The notes below the pieces were generated by a model that saw only the letters and a program-made list of their open reading frames with translations, did no database searches and was not told the DNA's origin. The translations under genes were made by a program, and so were the position numbers. 43,091 bases of DNA, taken from contig JAJTEZ010000009.1 of NCBI GenBank assembly GCA_021298335.1, positions 1 to 43,091 on the forward strand, in the 5' to 3' direction. Each line of letters starts with the position of its first letter. The first letter of the stretch is position 1. Positions 24,470 to 33,938 of this stretch are shown here, piece after piece. This DNA comes from Saprospiraceae bacterium. GTDB lineage: Bacteria; Bacteroidota; Bacteroidia; Chitinophagales; Saprospiraceae.

Positions 24470-25036
24470 TCAGTTTTTTTGAACTTTTTCTGTAAATGAT
24501 CTGCCTCCAAGCTGTACAAATACAGTATACTCTCCAGCAGGCAGTCGACTGATATCATAACGTCTGTGAACAGAAGTCCTTTCACATTTTTCCTCAAAAA
24601 GAGTTTCACCTTTCGTATCAAAAATTGACACAAAAGCTTCCTTACCCTGCGTCATCAGGTTGACATCTACAGAGCTATTTTTGTTTGCAATCACAGGCTT
24701 AAATGTTGTGGCGACATCTGTTGCAAGCTGCACTGCTTCCTGCTTGATGGAAAATGACTGTTCGGTGATGCGAAATTTGTCTGACATTTCCAGTACATAG
24801 TCTCCTGCAGGCAGATTTTTCAGATTATACTTACGTAAATTACCTGTTTTTACTGTTTCCTCAAGAATCACAGTTCCGTCAGCTTGTCTGATTTTCACAA
24901 CAATGGAAGACGCCTTCCACGTATGTGTTTCAATTGTCAGAGACTTTGCCTTTGAAAGGTCAGTGTTAGGAGTGTTGTTTGCCTGTAATCCAAAAGAAGA
25001 CAGGGTAAAAATGAACAGAATTAATGAAGTTTTCAT
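24470..25036 (-). CDS. Small exported protein with two repeated beta domains
   Basis: 188 aa. A signal peptide (about 1-19, ending FGLQA) precedes two similar halves: 40-110 (IVVKIRQADGTVILEETV, LPAGDYVLEMSD) and 120-186 (AFVSIFDTKGETLFEEKC, LPAGEYTVFVQLGG). Each half has the pattern of a small Ig-like or T9SS C-terminal-type beta sandwich, so the protein looks like an internal duplication. It resembles DUF3244-type secreted Bacteroidota proteins in length and layout, but I cannot confirm the family. Function unknown; likely periplasmic or surface. It has its own terminator and a -7 element TACATTTG at 25078-25085. Confidence 0.7.
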   Translation of the reverse strand: MKTSLILFIFTLSSFGLQANNTPNTDLSKAKSLTIETHTWKASSIVVKIRQADGTVILEETVKTGNLRKYNLKNLPAGDYVLEMSDKFRITEQSFSIKQEAVQLATDVATTFKPVIANKNSSVDVNLMTQGKEAFVSIFDTKGETLFEEKCERTSVHRRYDISRLPAGEYTVFVQLGGRSFTEKVQKN

Positions 25037-25077
25037 GGTACTTATGATTTAAAAAATGATTGAATCAATTGTTTCAA

Positions 25078-25085
25078 CAAATGTA
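25078..25085 (-). promoter_or_regulatory. -7 promoter element of the small exported protein
   Basis: TACATTTG on the minus strand, 42 nt before the start codon; the -33 element is not recognisable. Confidence 0.35.
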
Positions 25086-25250
25086 CGGTCAAAATTCAAG
25101 GCCACACTACTTCCATATTTTCCTATTTATACACTTTATTACCCTTTATTGAATATATAAGTTAAAATATAGTTAATTTTATACAAATAAGAAATTCTAC
25201 ACCAACACAAATACTGATATTTGAATATAAAAAGGCGTCAATCAGTATTT

Positions 25251-26150
25251 ATGATAAGATCATTTGGACAGAGTCCATCCCTGGAAAAGATCAATCCCAC
25301 CTTTGGTCAGTCGTTTTCACTCAGAAAATTCGAAGAAGTCAATCCTTCGGCACAACCATTCTGGCACTTCCACCCAGAATTGGAAATCGTATATGTCAAA
25401 CAAGGCAGTGGCAAGAGGCATATCGGTAACCACATCTCATATTACAACGGAGGAGACCTGATTTTATTGGGACCTAACCTTCCACACTATGGATTTACCG
25501 ATAGGCTTTCTGAAAATCAATCAGAGATCGTGGTACAGATGAGGGAAGAATTTTTAGGCAAAAATTTTTTTTCCTTGCCGGAAATGCAATCCATACAGCA
25601 ATTATTTGACAGATCAAGACTGGGTCTGTCTTTCTATGGAAACATCCGTGATGAGGTAGGTTCAAGACTGCAAGATTTGTTTTATATGGATCCGTTTGAA
25701 CGGCTTACTGAATTTTTACGTATCCTACAACTGCTTGCTACAACCCGGGAATATGAAGTTCTAAATGCTTCAGGTGTTGCTCTGATCATTCAGGGACAGG
25801 ACACTGATCGGATTGACCATATTTATAAATTCGTCAGGCAACATTTTTCAGAAAATATCCATCTACAGGAAGTTGCTGACATGGTCAGCATGACTGTCCC
25901 ATCATTTTGCAGATATTTCAAAAAAGTCACTGGCCGGACTTTTACAGATTTTGTAAATGAATTCCGAATCGTCCACGCCTGTAAGTTGCTCACTGAAGAA
26001 AAGCACTCAATATCAGAGGTCTGCTTTGAAAGCGGCTTCAATAACTTCTCCCACTTCAACAGATTGTTTAAACAAAAGACGGGGCAAAGTCCCAACCAAT
26101 ACAGAAAATCTATTGAAAAAGTAGTTTATGAAGAGTTTTATGTAGGGTAA
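25251..26150 (+). CDS. AraC family transcriptional regulator with N-terminal cupin
   Basis: 299 aa from ATG 25251 (the upstream TTG at 25221 is rejected). The N-terminal cupin (about 25-90) shows FWHFHPELEIVYVKQGSG and GGDLILLGPNLPHYG, the sugar- or effector-binding shape of AraC proteins. The C-terminal two-HTH domain (about 190-290) has IYKFVRQHFSENIHLQEVADMVSMTVPSFCRYFKKVTG and the FESGFNNFSHFNRLFKQKTGQSPNQYR signature. It is probably a carbon-source activator; the target genes are not identified. It faces the POT transporter convergently across a long palindrome. Confidence 0.9.
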   Translation: MIRSFGQSPSLEKINPTFGQSFSLRKFEEVNPSAQPFWHFHPELEIVYVKQGSGKRHIGNHISYYNGGDLILLGPNLPHYGFTDRLSENQSEIVVQMREEFLGKNFFSLPEMQSIQQLFDRSRLGLSFYGNIRDEVGSRLQDLFYMDPFERLTEFLRILQLLATTREYEVLNASGVALIIQGQDTDRIDHIYKFVRQHFSENIHLQEVADMVSMTVPSFCRYFKKVTGRTFTDFVNEFRIVHACKLLTEEKHSISEVCFESGFNNFSHFNRLFKQKTGQSPNQYRKSIEKVVYEEFYVG

Positions 26151-26161
26151 GCCTGGGTGGG

Positions 26162-26206
26162 TTCTATAGATATGACATATCTTAAAGATATGTCATATCT
26201 ATAGAA
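26162..26206. repeat. 45-nt perfect palindrome built of two 15-bp palindromes
   Basis: Arms of 22 nt pair perfectly around a single A at 26184. Within it AGATATGACATATCT (26168-26182) and AGATATGTCATATCT (26186-26200) are each palindromic around their central base. No T-run follows on either strand, so it is not a standard intrinsic terminator, though it separates convergent gene ends (26150 and 26263). Confidence 0.85.
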
Positions 26207-26262
26207 AGAAAAAAACATAAAAAATCCCAATTTGTCAAGCCTCCCTTTAAATTTTTTAAAAA

Positions 26263-27957
26263 TTACTGAATTCCGTGCATTTTTTTCTGCAGTGTCCTGG
26301 TCAAAGCAAATAATATGAAAGCAGCAATCCCAGACATAACAATAAATACCAGGAAAAAGTCATATAAGTTGGCAACCTGATACCCTAAAATCGATTTCAC
26401 TTCAGTAGACGTCGCTTCTTCCCCGGCACCTGGTGGTAATAATGCACTTAGTGTTCCAGCAAACTTGTTGGCCAACGCATTGGCTATAAACCACGTACCC
26501 ATCAATAAGGAAGAAAACCGTATTGGAGATAATTTCGAAACCATGGAGAGTCCAATCGGAGAAAGACACAATTCGCCAATGGTATGAATAAAATATAATG
26601 ACAGCAACCAAATCATACTCACTTTCACGTTGGCATCAACACCTTTCACCCCAAAAGCAATCACTATATACCCTACAGAAACGAGCAGGAGACCCCAGGC
26701 CATTTTTGTAGGAGAGGAAGGCTGCTTATCTCCCATCCTGGTCCAAAGCCACGACATAATTGGAGCAAAAACTACAATCACCAAGGGATTTACAGACTGA
26801 AACCAACTAGCCGGAATAACGTCTCTGGTGTAATTCGAAATATACCCTGTAAACATCAAAACAATGTAAACTACAGTCAGTACTCCAGAAATTTTTAGAT
26901 GTGTACCCTTTTGCCACTCAAAAAACCACTCTAAAAATTTCATCAGATAGAAGGTCACAATCGCCAAAAATCCAACTATCACATATTGGTTGATAGAAAT
27001 TGGAATATCTCTGTTTACATTTTGTTCGGCAAACAGCGTCAGAGAAGCTCCAGCCTGTTCAAAGGCCGACCAAAAGAAAATGACAAAAAAGGCGAGTATA
27101 AAGATCACAAAAATCCTGTCTTTCTCCACCGATGTGATGGATTTATCAGTCAATATACCCAGAGGGGATAAAAAGAAAGCTCCTACAATCAAATAGAACA
27201 CAAGGTCGAAATCAGTTTGAAACAACTGCTTGAAGTTCATTAAAAAGAAAATCAGTCCCGTAGCCCCCAGAACCATTCCGATCACCTTCAAATCAGTCTT
27301 ATTTACCTCATTTCCAATCGCATTCTGATCAGGACCGTTCAAATGCTTATTCTTTAAAAGTTCGAAAGAAATAACACTGAGTATCATCCCAATACAAGCT
27401 GCCAGAAAGCCCCATTTAAAGTCCCCAGGGTTGCCGGTATCGCCGAGACTACCGCAGATCAATGGTGAGAAGAATGCTCCCAGGTTGATTCCCATATAGA
27501 AAATGGTAAATGCTCCGTCGACGCGCTTATCGTCTTTGGTGTATAACTGCCCCACCATCGTAGATATATTGGGCTTAAAAAAACCATTGCCAATGATCAA
27601 CAAGGTAAGGCCAAGCCACATTAAGGTGATGGCAAAAGTGGTTTCCTGATAAAACGAGCCACTTAAAAACATCATAAACTGCCCCGCAGCCATAATGATC
27701 CCCCCTAAAAAGATACTCTTTCTATTTCCCCAGTACCTGTCAGCAAGATAACCACCCAACAAAGGTGTCAGGTAGACCAGACCCGTAAAGCTTCCATAAA
27801 TGACTGAAGCCTCATCTGAAGGAAAGAGAAGTGCCTTGGTCATGAAGAGAATAAAAATGGCACGCATGCCGTAATAGCTGAATCGTTCCCACATCTCTGT
27901 GAAGAACAGCAGATAGAGTCCCCTTGGATGCCCCTGCTCAGAAGAAGTTGTACTCAT
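26263..27957 (-). CDS. POT family proton-dependent oligopeptide transporter
   Basis: 564 aa with about 14 hydrophobic segments. The N-terminal motif EMWERFSYYGMRA (Glu21, Glu24, Arg25, Phe26) is the proton-coupling signature of the PTR2/POT family, and FYMGINLGAF with SPLICGSLGD is the second family motif. It imports di- and tripeptides with protons across the inner membrane. Two extra helices in the middle, as in other bacterial POT proteins of the longer class, account for the length. It may work with the M28 peptidase in peptide use, but the two are 25 kb apart. A promoter with 20-bp spacing lies at 27980-28010. Confidence 0.93.
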   Translation of the reverse strand: MSTTSSEQGHPRGLYLLFFTEMWERFSYYGMRAIFILFMTKALLFPSDEASVIYGSFTGLVYLTPLLGGYLADRYWGNRKSIFLGGIIMAAGQFMMFLSGSFYQETTFAITLMWLGLTLLIIGNGFFKPNISTMVGQLYTKDDKRVDGAFTIFYMGINLGAFFSPLICGSLGDTGNPGDFKWGFLAACIGMILSVISFELLKNKHLNGPDQNAIGNEVNKTDLKVIGMVLGATGLIFFLMNFKQLFQTDFDLVFYLIVGAFFLSPLGILTDKSITSVEKDRIFVIFILAFFVIFFWSAFEQAGASLTLFAEQNVNRDIPISINQYVIVGFLAIVTFYLMKFLEWFFEWQKGTHLKISGVLTVVYIVLMFTGYISNYTRDVIPASWFQSVNPLVIVVFAPIMSWLWTRMGDKQPSSPTKMAWGLLLVSVGYIVIAFGVKGVDANVKVSMIWLLSLYFIHTIGELCLSPIGLSMVSKLSPIRFSSLLMGTWFIANALANKFAGTLSALLPPGAGEEATSTEVKSILGYQVANLYDFFLVFIVMSGIAAFILFALTRTLQKKMHGIQ

Positions 27958-27979
27958 GTGACTTTTGTTGATTTTGGCT

Positions 27980-28010
27980 TAAATATAAAAATATTTACCA
28001 ATGCATTCAA
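27980..28010 (-). promoter_or_regulatory. Promoter of the POT transporter gene
   Basis: On the minus strand TTG (28010-28008), 20 bp, TATATTTA (27987-27980), one mismatch to TAnnTTTG. It precedes the start codon by 22 nt. Confidence 0.45.
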
Positions 28011-28119
28011 CCCAAAAGCAAAGAATCTACAATGAGTAAGTCCAAAAAAATAAAGGTAGTTGGTCTACGCCAATGGGCCATACAGAATTGCTGCCTTACA
28101 AACAAACAGGTACTGACTT

Positions 28120-29139
28120 TTATTGCATTGTTTTGAGCAAATTTTTGGCCTTTTTATCTCCTTTTGAGGCAGCCTCCTTAATGTCGCCCAGGTAATTATT
28201 TTTTCCAGCCTTTTGCTTAATGATCCCTCTTAAGGTTAGGATTTCTGCTTGTGTGACTCCATCCAAAACTTCAGGCAAGGTCAGAGCCTTTTCGACCATT
28301 TTTAATGATTCAGCCATTTCTTCGAGTTCATTCAGGACCAAAGCATACTTATATGTAGCCCAACGGATCCAGAAAAAATTCGGATTATCTTCGTCAAATG
28401 TGCGGTTGGTAAAGAGTTTTAAATCAAAAGCAGCTTTTGACCATTCCTTTCGATGTATATGACATTCAGCTTTCAGCCTGCGCGACTTCCAATACAGCGT
28501 TTGTAAAGCGATTGACTTTTTTATAGATTCCTCCAGATTGGCTATCGCCTCTTCCCATTCCTCCCGTAAGATATATATCTTGGCCTTTCCGTAATAGGCA
28601 GTGGGTATCGTAGAATCAATGCCAATACATTTATTGTAATCCCGCAAGGCGTCATGATAATTCTTCATCAAAAGATTTACCTTAGCCCTCCGCTCATAGG
28701 CCTGCGCATGCCTGTCAAACTTTTCAATCGCCTGACTGAGGGCTTCTATGGCTTCTGATTCTCTTCCTTTGACTTTGACTAATTTTCTCCCCTTAACAAA
28801 AGACTGTACAGCGCCTTTGTCACTGGCTGGTTCAATTGTTTCAAAAGAGATAATCCCCCCTTCATTGATCAGCCAAGCCCTGATCGAACCCGCCACGGCA
28901 AACTGGGCACAGTAGGCCAGCAATCCTGTCGTTGTCCGAAATGCCTTTTCAGTCACCTGACCTACAAACCGGGGAATTTCCAACGAAAGCTCCTCATCGC
29001 GGAATATATCCTCAAATTTGAAGATGACATCCGTCTTGTAGTACGTTTCTAAACGCTGCTGAAACATCTTTGTGACCTTTTCATAACTCTTTTGCGTCCC
29101 AAATTCCAGCCTTCCCTGTATGATTGTTTTAAGGTACAT
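28120..29139 (-). CDS. TPR-repeat protein
   Basis: 339 aa from ATG 29139 (a TTG one codon earlier is not used). No signal peptide is seen, so a cytosolic location is likely. Residues 1-125 form an N-terminal region of unknown fold. From about 125 to 325 several TPR-like units are seen (EAIEALSQAIEKFDRHAQAYERRAKV, DALRDYNKCIGIDSTIPTAYYGKAKIY, EEAIANLEESIKKSIALQTLYWKSRRL). TPR proteins serve as protein-binding scaffolds. I recognise no enzymatic motif and no named family; it stands alone between the transporter and the LRR protein. Confidence 0.65.
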   Translation of the reverse strand: MYLKTIIQGRLEFGTQKSYEKVTKMFQQRLETYYKTDVIFKFEDIFRDEELSLEIPRFVGQVTEKAFRTTTGLLAYCAQFAVAGSIRAWLINEGGIISFETIEPASDKGAVQSFVKGRKLVKVKGRESEAIEALSQAIEKFDRHAQAYERRAKVNLLMKNYHDALRDYNKCIGIDSTIPTAYYGKAKIYILREEWEEAIANLEESIKKSIALQTLYWKSRRLKAECHIHRKEWSKAAFDLKLFTNRTFDEDNPNFFWIRWATYKYALVLNELEEMAESLKMVEKALTLPEVLDGVTQAEILTLRGIIKQKAGKNNYLGDIKEAASKGDKKAKNLLKTMQ

Positions 29140-29311
29140 CAACGATTCACTATTACATCTACTACTACTGAAAAAATCATTCCAATTTTTACAAATATCC
29201 AGTACCTTTCAAAGATTTGTTATTTTTTCTGCATATTTTTTTTTCCGTACCTGAAATCGTGTTGAAAAATTCGACTTTTAGCAGGAAAATTTCATGTATT
29301 TCTACCACATC

Positions 29312-32080
29312 TCACAAAACAGTTACCGAACCAGTAAATATTTTTTCACCAAAATATGTACCCACCGTGGCACGCCAGACAAATACACCCTGCTGACCTG
29401 CAGTCGGTATCCAGCCTTGAGTGGGATTCTCTGGATCTAAATTAACGGCACTAAATACTACGTTACCCCAACGGTTATAAATTTCCAGATGATAATATTT
29501 TACATTCTCTCCTATCAGTGAAAACCTTTGATTCCCGGACAAAGATCCTGTGCGAATTATATTGGGAAAGAAAGAGGTTGGCCGCACATATGGAATTTCA
29601 AAATCCAAAGAATCAACACATCCAAATTCACTACTTATAATAGTAATATATTTTCCTGAAGGCAAAGCTGTCAAAGTAATGTTATCAATTCCAGACACAA
29701 ACAGACTTCCAGATACAGGCCCGGAATATTTCACTTCTACCCTACTAGAATTTGTTTTCAATCGAATCGTTGCACTTCCATCCGAATCGGCTGCATTGGC
29801 TGATGGCAAACTATTTTCCAAATCTGCTTGTATAGTTTCGACACGTAGATCCTGTACTACTGATCCAAAGCAACCAGCCAAATCCACCGGCGTAAATTTC
29901 AACGAAATCAACCCCTCCAGACCCATGGGATTAAAATACTCTCGCCCATTTTCTGTCAAAACTCCTTTACCCGTCCAGTTTCCTGCCACACTTCCTGCAT
30001 TCGCAGGCAACAAAACCGGAAGACCATCATTGCACTGACCAGAAATCATCTCCACTTCAGGAAATACACGGGCTTTGACAGTCACATTTGCTGATAGAGT
30101 AAACTGACAACCACTTTGATCAAAAACAATTGCGGAATACATGCCAGTACCTGCCGGCACAGCCGAAGGAATTGCGACACTTGCAGTACTGGCAGTGAAA
30201 CCTGTCGGACCAAACCGACGAACAGAAGCCGCCTGTGTAACAGACATACGCAAGGTATCTCCTTCACAAACCGGGCTATTGGTGGTGAGTGTCCCGGAGA
30301 CCCTGAATTGCACGGTCAGAACCCGACGAATCAGACAATCTCCTGTATTGATCTCTACAGTGTATTCCCCCTGCATTTGAGGGGATGCATTGAGAAGTCT
30401 GGGACTTTTTTCAGTTGAACGAAACCCGTCTGGCCCACTCCAAAGATATGAAACACCACCACCGGCTGTCAAAAAAATGGTGTCTCCTTCACAAACAGGA
30501 CCGGAAACAGAAGCACTGACACTCCCCGTCTGTTCTATTTTAAACTGCAACGTATCCCTGCATTGATATTCATTCTCTACAGCAAGAAAATAACTTCCAA
30601 ACTGGTTTGTACCGATTGATACAATCCCTGTGGACGACTGATCAGAAAAAAAACCTGCCGGACCATACCAGTTATAGATTGCTCCCCCACTTCCGACCAG
30701 CTTTAATTCTGATCCTTCACACAAGGGGCTATTTGTCTGCACCTGGGCCTTTGCCCTACCTTCTCCAAGACACCATTTACCAAAATCTCCCCGGAATATC
30801 AAATCTGGATTATTTCTGAAATTATACCCATTGGCATTTGCATTCAGACTTTCAGACAGAATACAAAATCTCTGATACGAAATAGGGAAACAACCTGTGA
30901 ACTGATTATCCTGAAGATAAATTCTTTTAATATTGATAAGTTTTCCGAATGCAGAAGGCAGCTCCCCTTCCAGTTTGTTGTTCGAGAGATTCAGATTCGT
31001 TAAACTCAGACAATTACCAAGTTGCTGTGGCAGTGAACCAGTGAATTGGTTGTTATTTGCTAAAAAGCTGATTAGTAAACCCAGGTTACCGATTGAGGGT
31101 GGTATACTCCCAGAAAAGGTATTGTCAGAAATGTGAAAACTGATTAGATTTTTTAGATTTCCTATTTGAGCTGGAATTTCACCGGTGAACTTGTTTTGGT
31201 TAAGCAAAAGTTTTTGTAACCCAGTCATAGACGTCAGTGATGAAGGCAAGGGTCCACTCAAATTGTTTCGATGAAGCCACAATTCCTTCAGATTTGTCAA
31301 AGCAGCCCATTCCACAGGAATATTTCCTGTCAACTGATTTTCATCGGCATAAAAAAATTGAAGCTGTGACAAGCTGGCCATCTGAGGAGGAAGATTTCCG
31401 GTCAGTCCGTTTTGGGAAACAATAAAAGTGCGCAATTTTGACAGCGATGAAAGTTCAGCCGGCAATGAACCAATAAATAGGTTCTGAGACATAAGCAGCT
31501 CTTCCAGCTTACTCAAACTACCTATAGATGTAGGTATTGGTCCGTTAAAATTGTTTTGGTTGATATGCAAAATAATGAGCTCTTTCATACCTCCGAGGCT
31601 GGCTGGAAGATTGCCGCTAAAATTATTCAGGCTCAACAGAAGTTTTTTTAACCTTGCAAGATTTCCAAAGGAGGCGTGCATTGGCCCGTTGAGTTTATTG
31701 GAAGACAGATTGATTTCCTCGCACTGTGTTAGTTTCCCGATGGATACAGGCAAGTTACCACTGAGGTTGTTATTCGATAGGTTTAGCAACTTTAAGGACT
31801 GCATGTCACCCAGTTCAGCGGGTAAAGCACCATTCATCTTATTAGTCGGCATAACCAGGGATTCAACGCAGCCTGTTGAGTTTAACTTCACTCCATACCA
31901 CGTTGAAATAGCTTTGCCCGGCATGAGCCAGTTTGTCTTGTTTGTCCATCCATCTCCCAGGCAATTCTGATATATAGCAACCAGCGCCAGAGAATCCTTG
32001 ACTCTGTCGCACTGACCTACACTTACACCTGTGAAGCCCACTAAAATCAGCAATGTCAGAAATTTACCAGAAAAACCCAT
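29312..32080 (-). CDS. Secreted leucine-rich-repeat protein with CHU_C (T9SS) sorting domain
   Basis: 922 aa from ATG 32080. A signal peptide (about 1-22, ending SVGQ) is followed by an LRR N-cap-like region (DGWTNKTNW, WYGV) and about fourteen 24-residue repeats of the plant-type pattern L--L--L-LS-NNLSG-LP--IG-L (roughly 65-405). Residues 430-720 hold several Ig-like modules (NSPLCEGSELKLVGSGGAIYNWYGPAGF type). The last 85 residues carry the CHU_C signature YHLEIYNRWGNVVFSA, GVFVWRATV and the terminal GSVTVL. Export is predicted by Sec then the type IX system. A surface-binding or adhesive function is likely; no enzyme motif was found. Confidence 0.88.
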   Translation of the reverse strand: MGFSGKFLTLLILVGFTGVSVGQCDRVKDSLALVAIYQNCLGDGWTNKTNWLMPGKAISTWYGVKLNSTGCVESLVMPTNKMNGALPAELGDMQSLKLLNLSNNNLSGNLPVSIGKLTQCEEINLSSNKLNGPMHASFGNLARLKKLLLSLNNFSGNLPASLGGMKELIILHINQNNFNGPIPTSIGSLSKLEELLMSQNLFIGSLPAELSSLSKLRTFIVSQNGLTGNLPPQMASLSQLQFFYADENQLTGNIPVEWAALTNLKELWLHRNNLSGPLPSSLTSMTGLQKLLLNQNKFTGEIPAQIGNLKNLISFHISDNTFSGSIPPSIGNLGLLISFLANNNQFTGSLPQQLGNCLSLTNLNLSNNKLEGELPSAFGKLINIKRIYLQDNQFTGCFPISYQRFCILSESLNANANGYNFRNNPDLIFRGDFGKWCLGEGRAKAQVQTNSPLCEGSELKLVGSGGAIYNWYGPAGFFSDQSSTGIVSIGTNQFGSYFLAVENEYQCRDTLQFKIEQTGSVSASVSGPVCEGDTIFLTAGGGVSYLWSGPDGFRSTEKSPRLLNASPQMQGEYTVEINTGDCLIRRVLTVQFRVSGTLTTNSPVCEGDTLRMSVTQAASVRRFGPTGFTASTASVAIPSAVPAGTGMYSAIVFDQSGCQFTLSANVTVKARVFPEVEMISGQCNDGLPVLLPANAGSVAGNWTGKGVLTENGREYFNPMGLEGLISLKFTPVDLAGCFGSVVQDLRVETIQADLENSLPSANAADSDGSATIRLKTNSSRVEVKYSGPVSGSLFVSGIDNITLTALPSGKYITIISSEFGCVDSLDFEIPYVRPTSFFPNIIRTGSLSGNQRFSLIGENVKYYHLEIYNRWGNVVFSAVNLDPENPTQGWIPTAGQQGVFVWRATVGTYFGEKIFTGSVTVL

Positions 32081-32225
32081 ATTCAACTATTGCAATTTGA
32101 CAACAAAGAAACAACATTACACACAATATCTGTTGGCTTTAAATATGGTTTTGCAGTAAACAGGACAAAATAGCCATTTAATGAATCAGTCACATCTGGA
32201 TTGTCTATAAATTGAACAAGATCTC

Positions 32226-32266
32226 TGAAAAAGTAAAAGGGAGATTGCATGACTGCAACCTCCCTT
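32226..32266 (-). terminator. Intrinsic terminator of the susCD operon
   Basis: AAGGGAG (32237-32243) and CTCCCTT (32260-32266) pair, extended by TTGCA/TGCAA across one mismatch, loop TGAC. On the minus strand it is followed by TTTTACTTTTT. It lies 33 nt past the susD stop codon. Confidence 0.8.
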
Positions 32267-32298
32267 CTTTCTGTTTTTCGTTATGTGACGAAGAGGTA

Positions 32299-33914
32299 TT
32301 ACCTGTTTTGCTTCAGTCTTCCGCCCATCAGGTCCAATTGCTTCTGAGGGATAGGGAAGTTTTTATCTTCTGCACCTACAGCAGCTCCAGTATATAACGT
32401 TCCAAGTTGAGTGCGCTCGTAAGTCAGAACACGCTGCAACTCAGGCACTACATTACCCCATCTTTGCAGGTCGAAATAACGATGTCCTTCCATACCCAGT
32501 TCAAGCTTTCTCTCCATTTGAAGAGCGAGTCTTGCATTTGCCTGATTATCAAATGGTGCTCCAGCTCCATATTCGCTGATTACATAATTCGCAGCATTGC
32601 TTCCGTCTGCATTTTTGACAAATCCTGCAGGGTTTGAAGCACGTTTACGCACTTTATTGATGTTTTCCTTTGCATTCGCCAGGTCATTAGTTTCAATCTG
32701 GCATTCAGCAAGAAGTAACAATACATCTGCATAACGAATCAATCTATATCCATTTGCAGTCCATCCTGAAGTCCAGTTGCCCACTTCTGTGAGGTTGCCC
32801 TCCTGAGATTTTTTATACACTTGCTTCTTCGGGCTGTATGGACCGGCATAAGATTGATCCCTGACCCAGTCACTTCCAGTGTGTGGACCCCAGTCAAGAT
32901 AAGGAATACCTCTGCGACCTACAGTCCAGTCGAGACGTGGATCCAGCGGAGTAGTAGCATCTGGTGTAAAATCTACAGCAGGAGAAATGCCCTTATCATT
33001 TTTCAAGGTAGTTGCATTATAAGAGTTATCCAGCATAGGAAGACCGTCCTTTGTCTTGAACGAGTTTACCAGGTCAAAACTTGGCTGGAAGAAACCGCAA
33101 CATCCTCCTGGCGAACCCGGAACAGGCTTATAAGGGAAGTTCAACACTTCTCCCCAACCTGCATTCCATCCACCAGAACCATCATTTACGGAGTACTGTA
33201 CAGTGTAAATCGCCTCCAGTCCGTTTCTGTTGGCAGCGTCAAATACATCACCATACTTAGGCTCAAGTCCAATCGCAGCACCATTTCGATCTGCTTCATA
33301 TCATTGGGTAAAGCAATTCCAGCCTGAAGGTCAGCAATGATTTTATCACGTGCATCCTCATCATTTCCAGCCTTAGCCAGATCCGTTTTCTCATCGATGT
33401 AAGGAATTTTCTCCCACATTCTATAAGCCTCCAGGTGATAATAACCTCTCAGCGTACGGGCCTGAAGTCTGAATGAAGTAGCATCTTCAGCACTGATTGT
33501 ACCGTTGGTTTCCGCAACAGCCAATACTTTCAATGCTTCATTCACACGGGATATTCCATCATAGACTGAACCCCACTTTACTGCAAGATATGGGTTGGTA
33601 GACGTTTCCGTGTATGTCTGTATTGGATTGATATCCGGCTGGTCACCGGTATCCGTTCCTTTATTGGCTTCCATACCACGGATACTACCGTATACCCAGT
33701 TTGAAGATGCTGCTTCCCATCCAAAACCGTTGGAAGAAACACCGTCTACCATTGCATAGGCTCCAATCAGCAAATTATTTACCCCATCTTTGGTTGCCAA
33801 AATATTGGCATCCAGCGCTCCGTTTGGTGTGACATCGAGGAAATCATCCGCACAGGAAAACGGAAGGGTAATGACCAGCAGAAAAGCAAAAATTTTACTT
33901 ATTTTATGTCTCAT
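32299..33914 (-). pseudogene. SusD/RagB family outer-membrane lipoprotein, broken by frameshift and apparent internal deletion
   Basis: Two frames on one strand give the two parts of a SusD protein. The upstream frame (33914 to 33186) gives the lipoprotein signal (LPFSCADDFLDV, Cys near residue 21), the SusD helical N-terminus and LRGYYHLEAYRMWEKIPYI, and is SusD-like only up to LPNDMKQ. The downstream frame resumes near 33283 with NGAAIGLEPKYGDVFDAANRNG and continues through SPGGCCGFFQPSFDLVNSF to the C-terminal MEGHRYFDLQRWG and NFPIPQKQLDL. Between them the segment that normally forms part of the TPR-like helices (about 40 residues, including the usual GR-x-x-K-x-x-A-x-x-L-x-A-K-x-x-M motif) is missing. 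The partner susC is intact. Either a real deletion or an assembly error; it should be checked. Confidence 0.8.
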
Positions 33915-33938
33915 CTTTCTTAATTTTTAGTTGTTCAA

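Noticed and set aside
29550-30038. Plus-strand open frame of 162 codons inside the LRR protein gene
   Set aside because: Shadow of the minus-strand gene, which has clear repeats and a sorting domain.
32299-33914. Two separate intact genes, or a programmed frameshift, in susD
   Set aside because: Neither half is a complete SusD protein, and a conserved segment is missing at the junction, so programmed frameshifting alone would not restore the protein.
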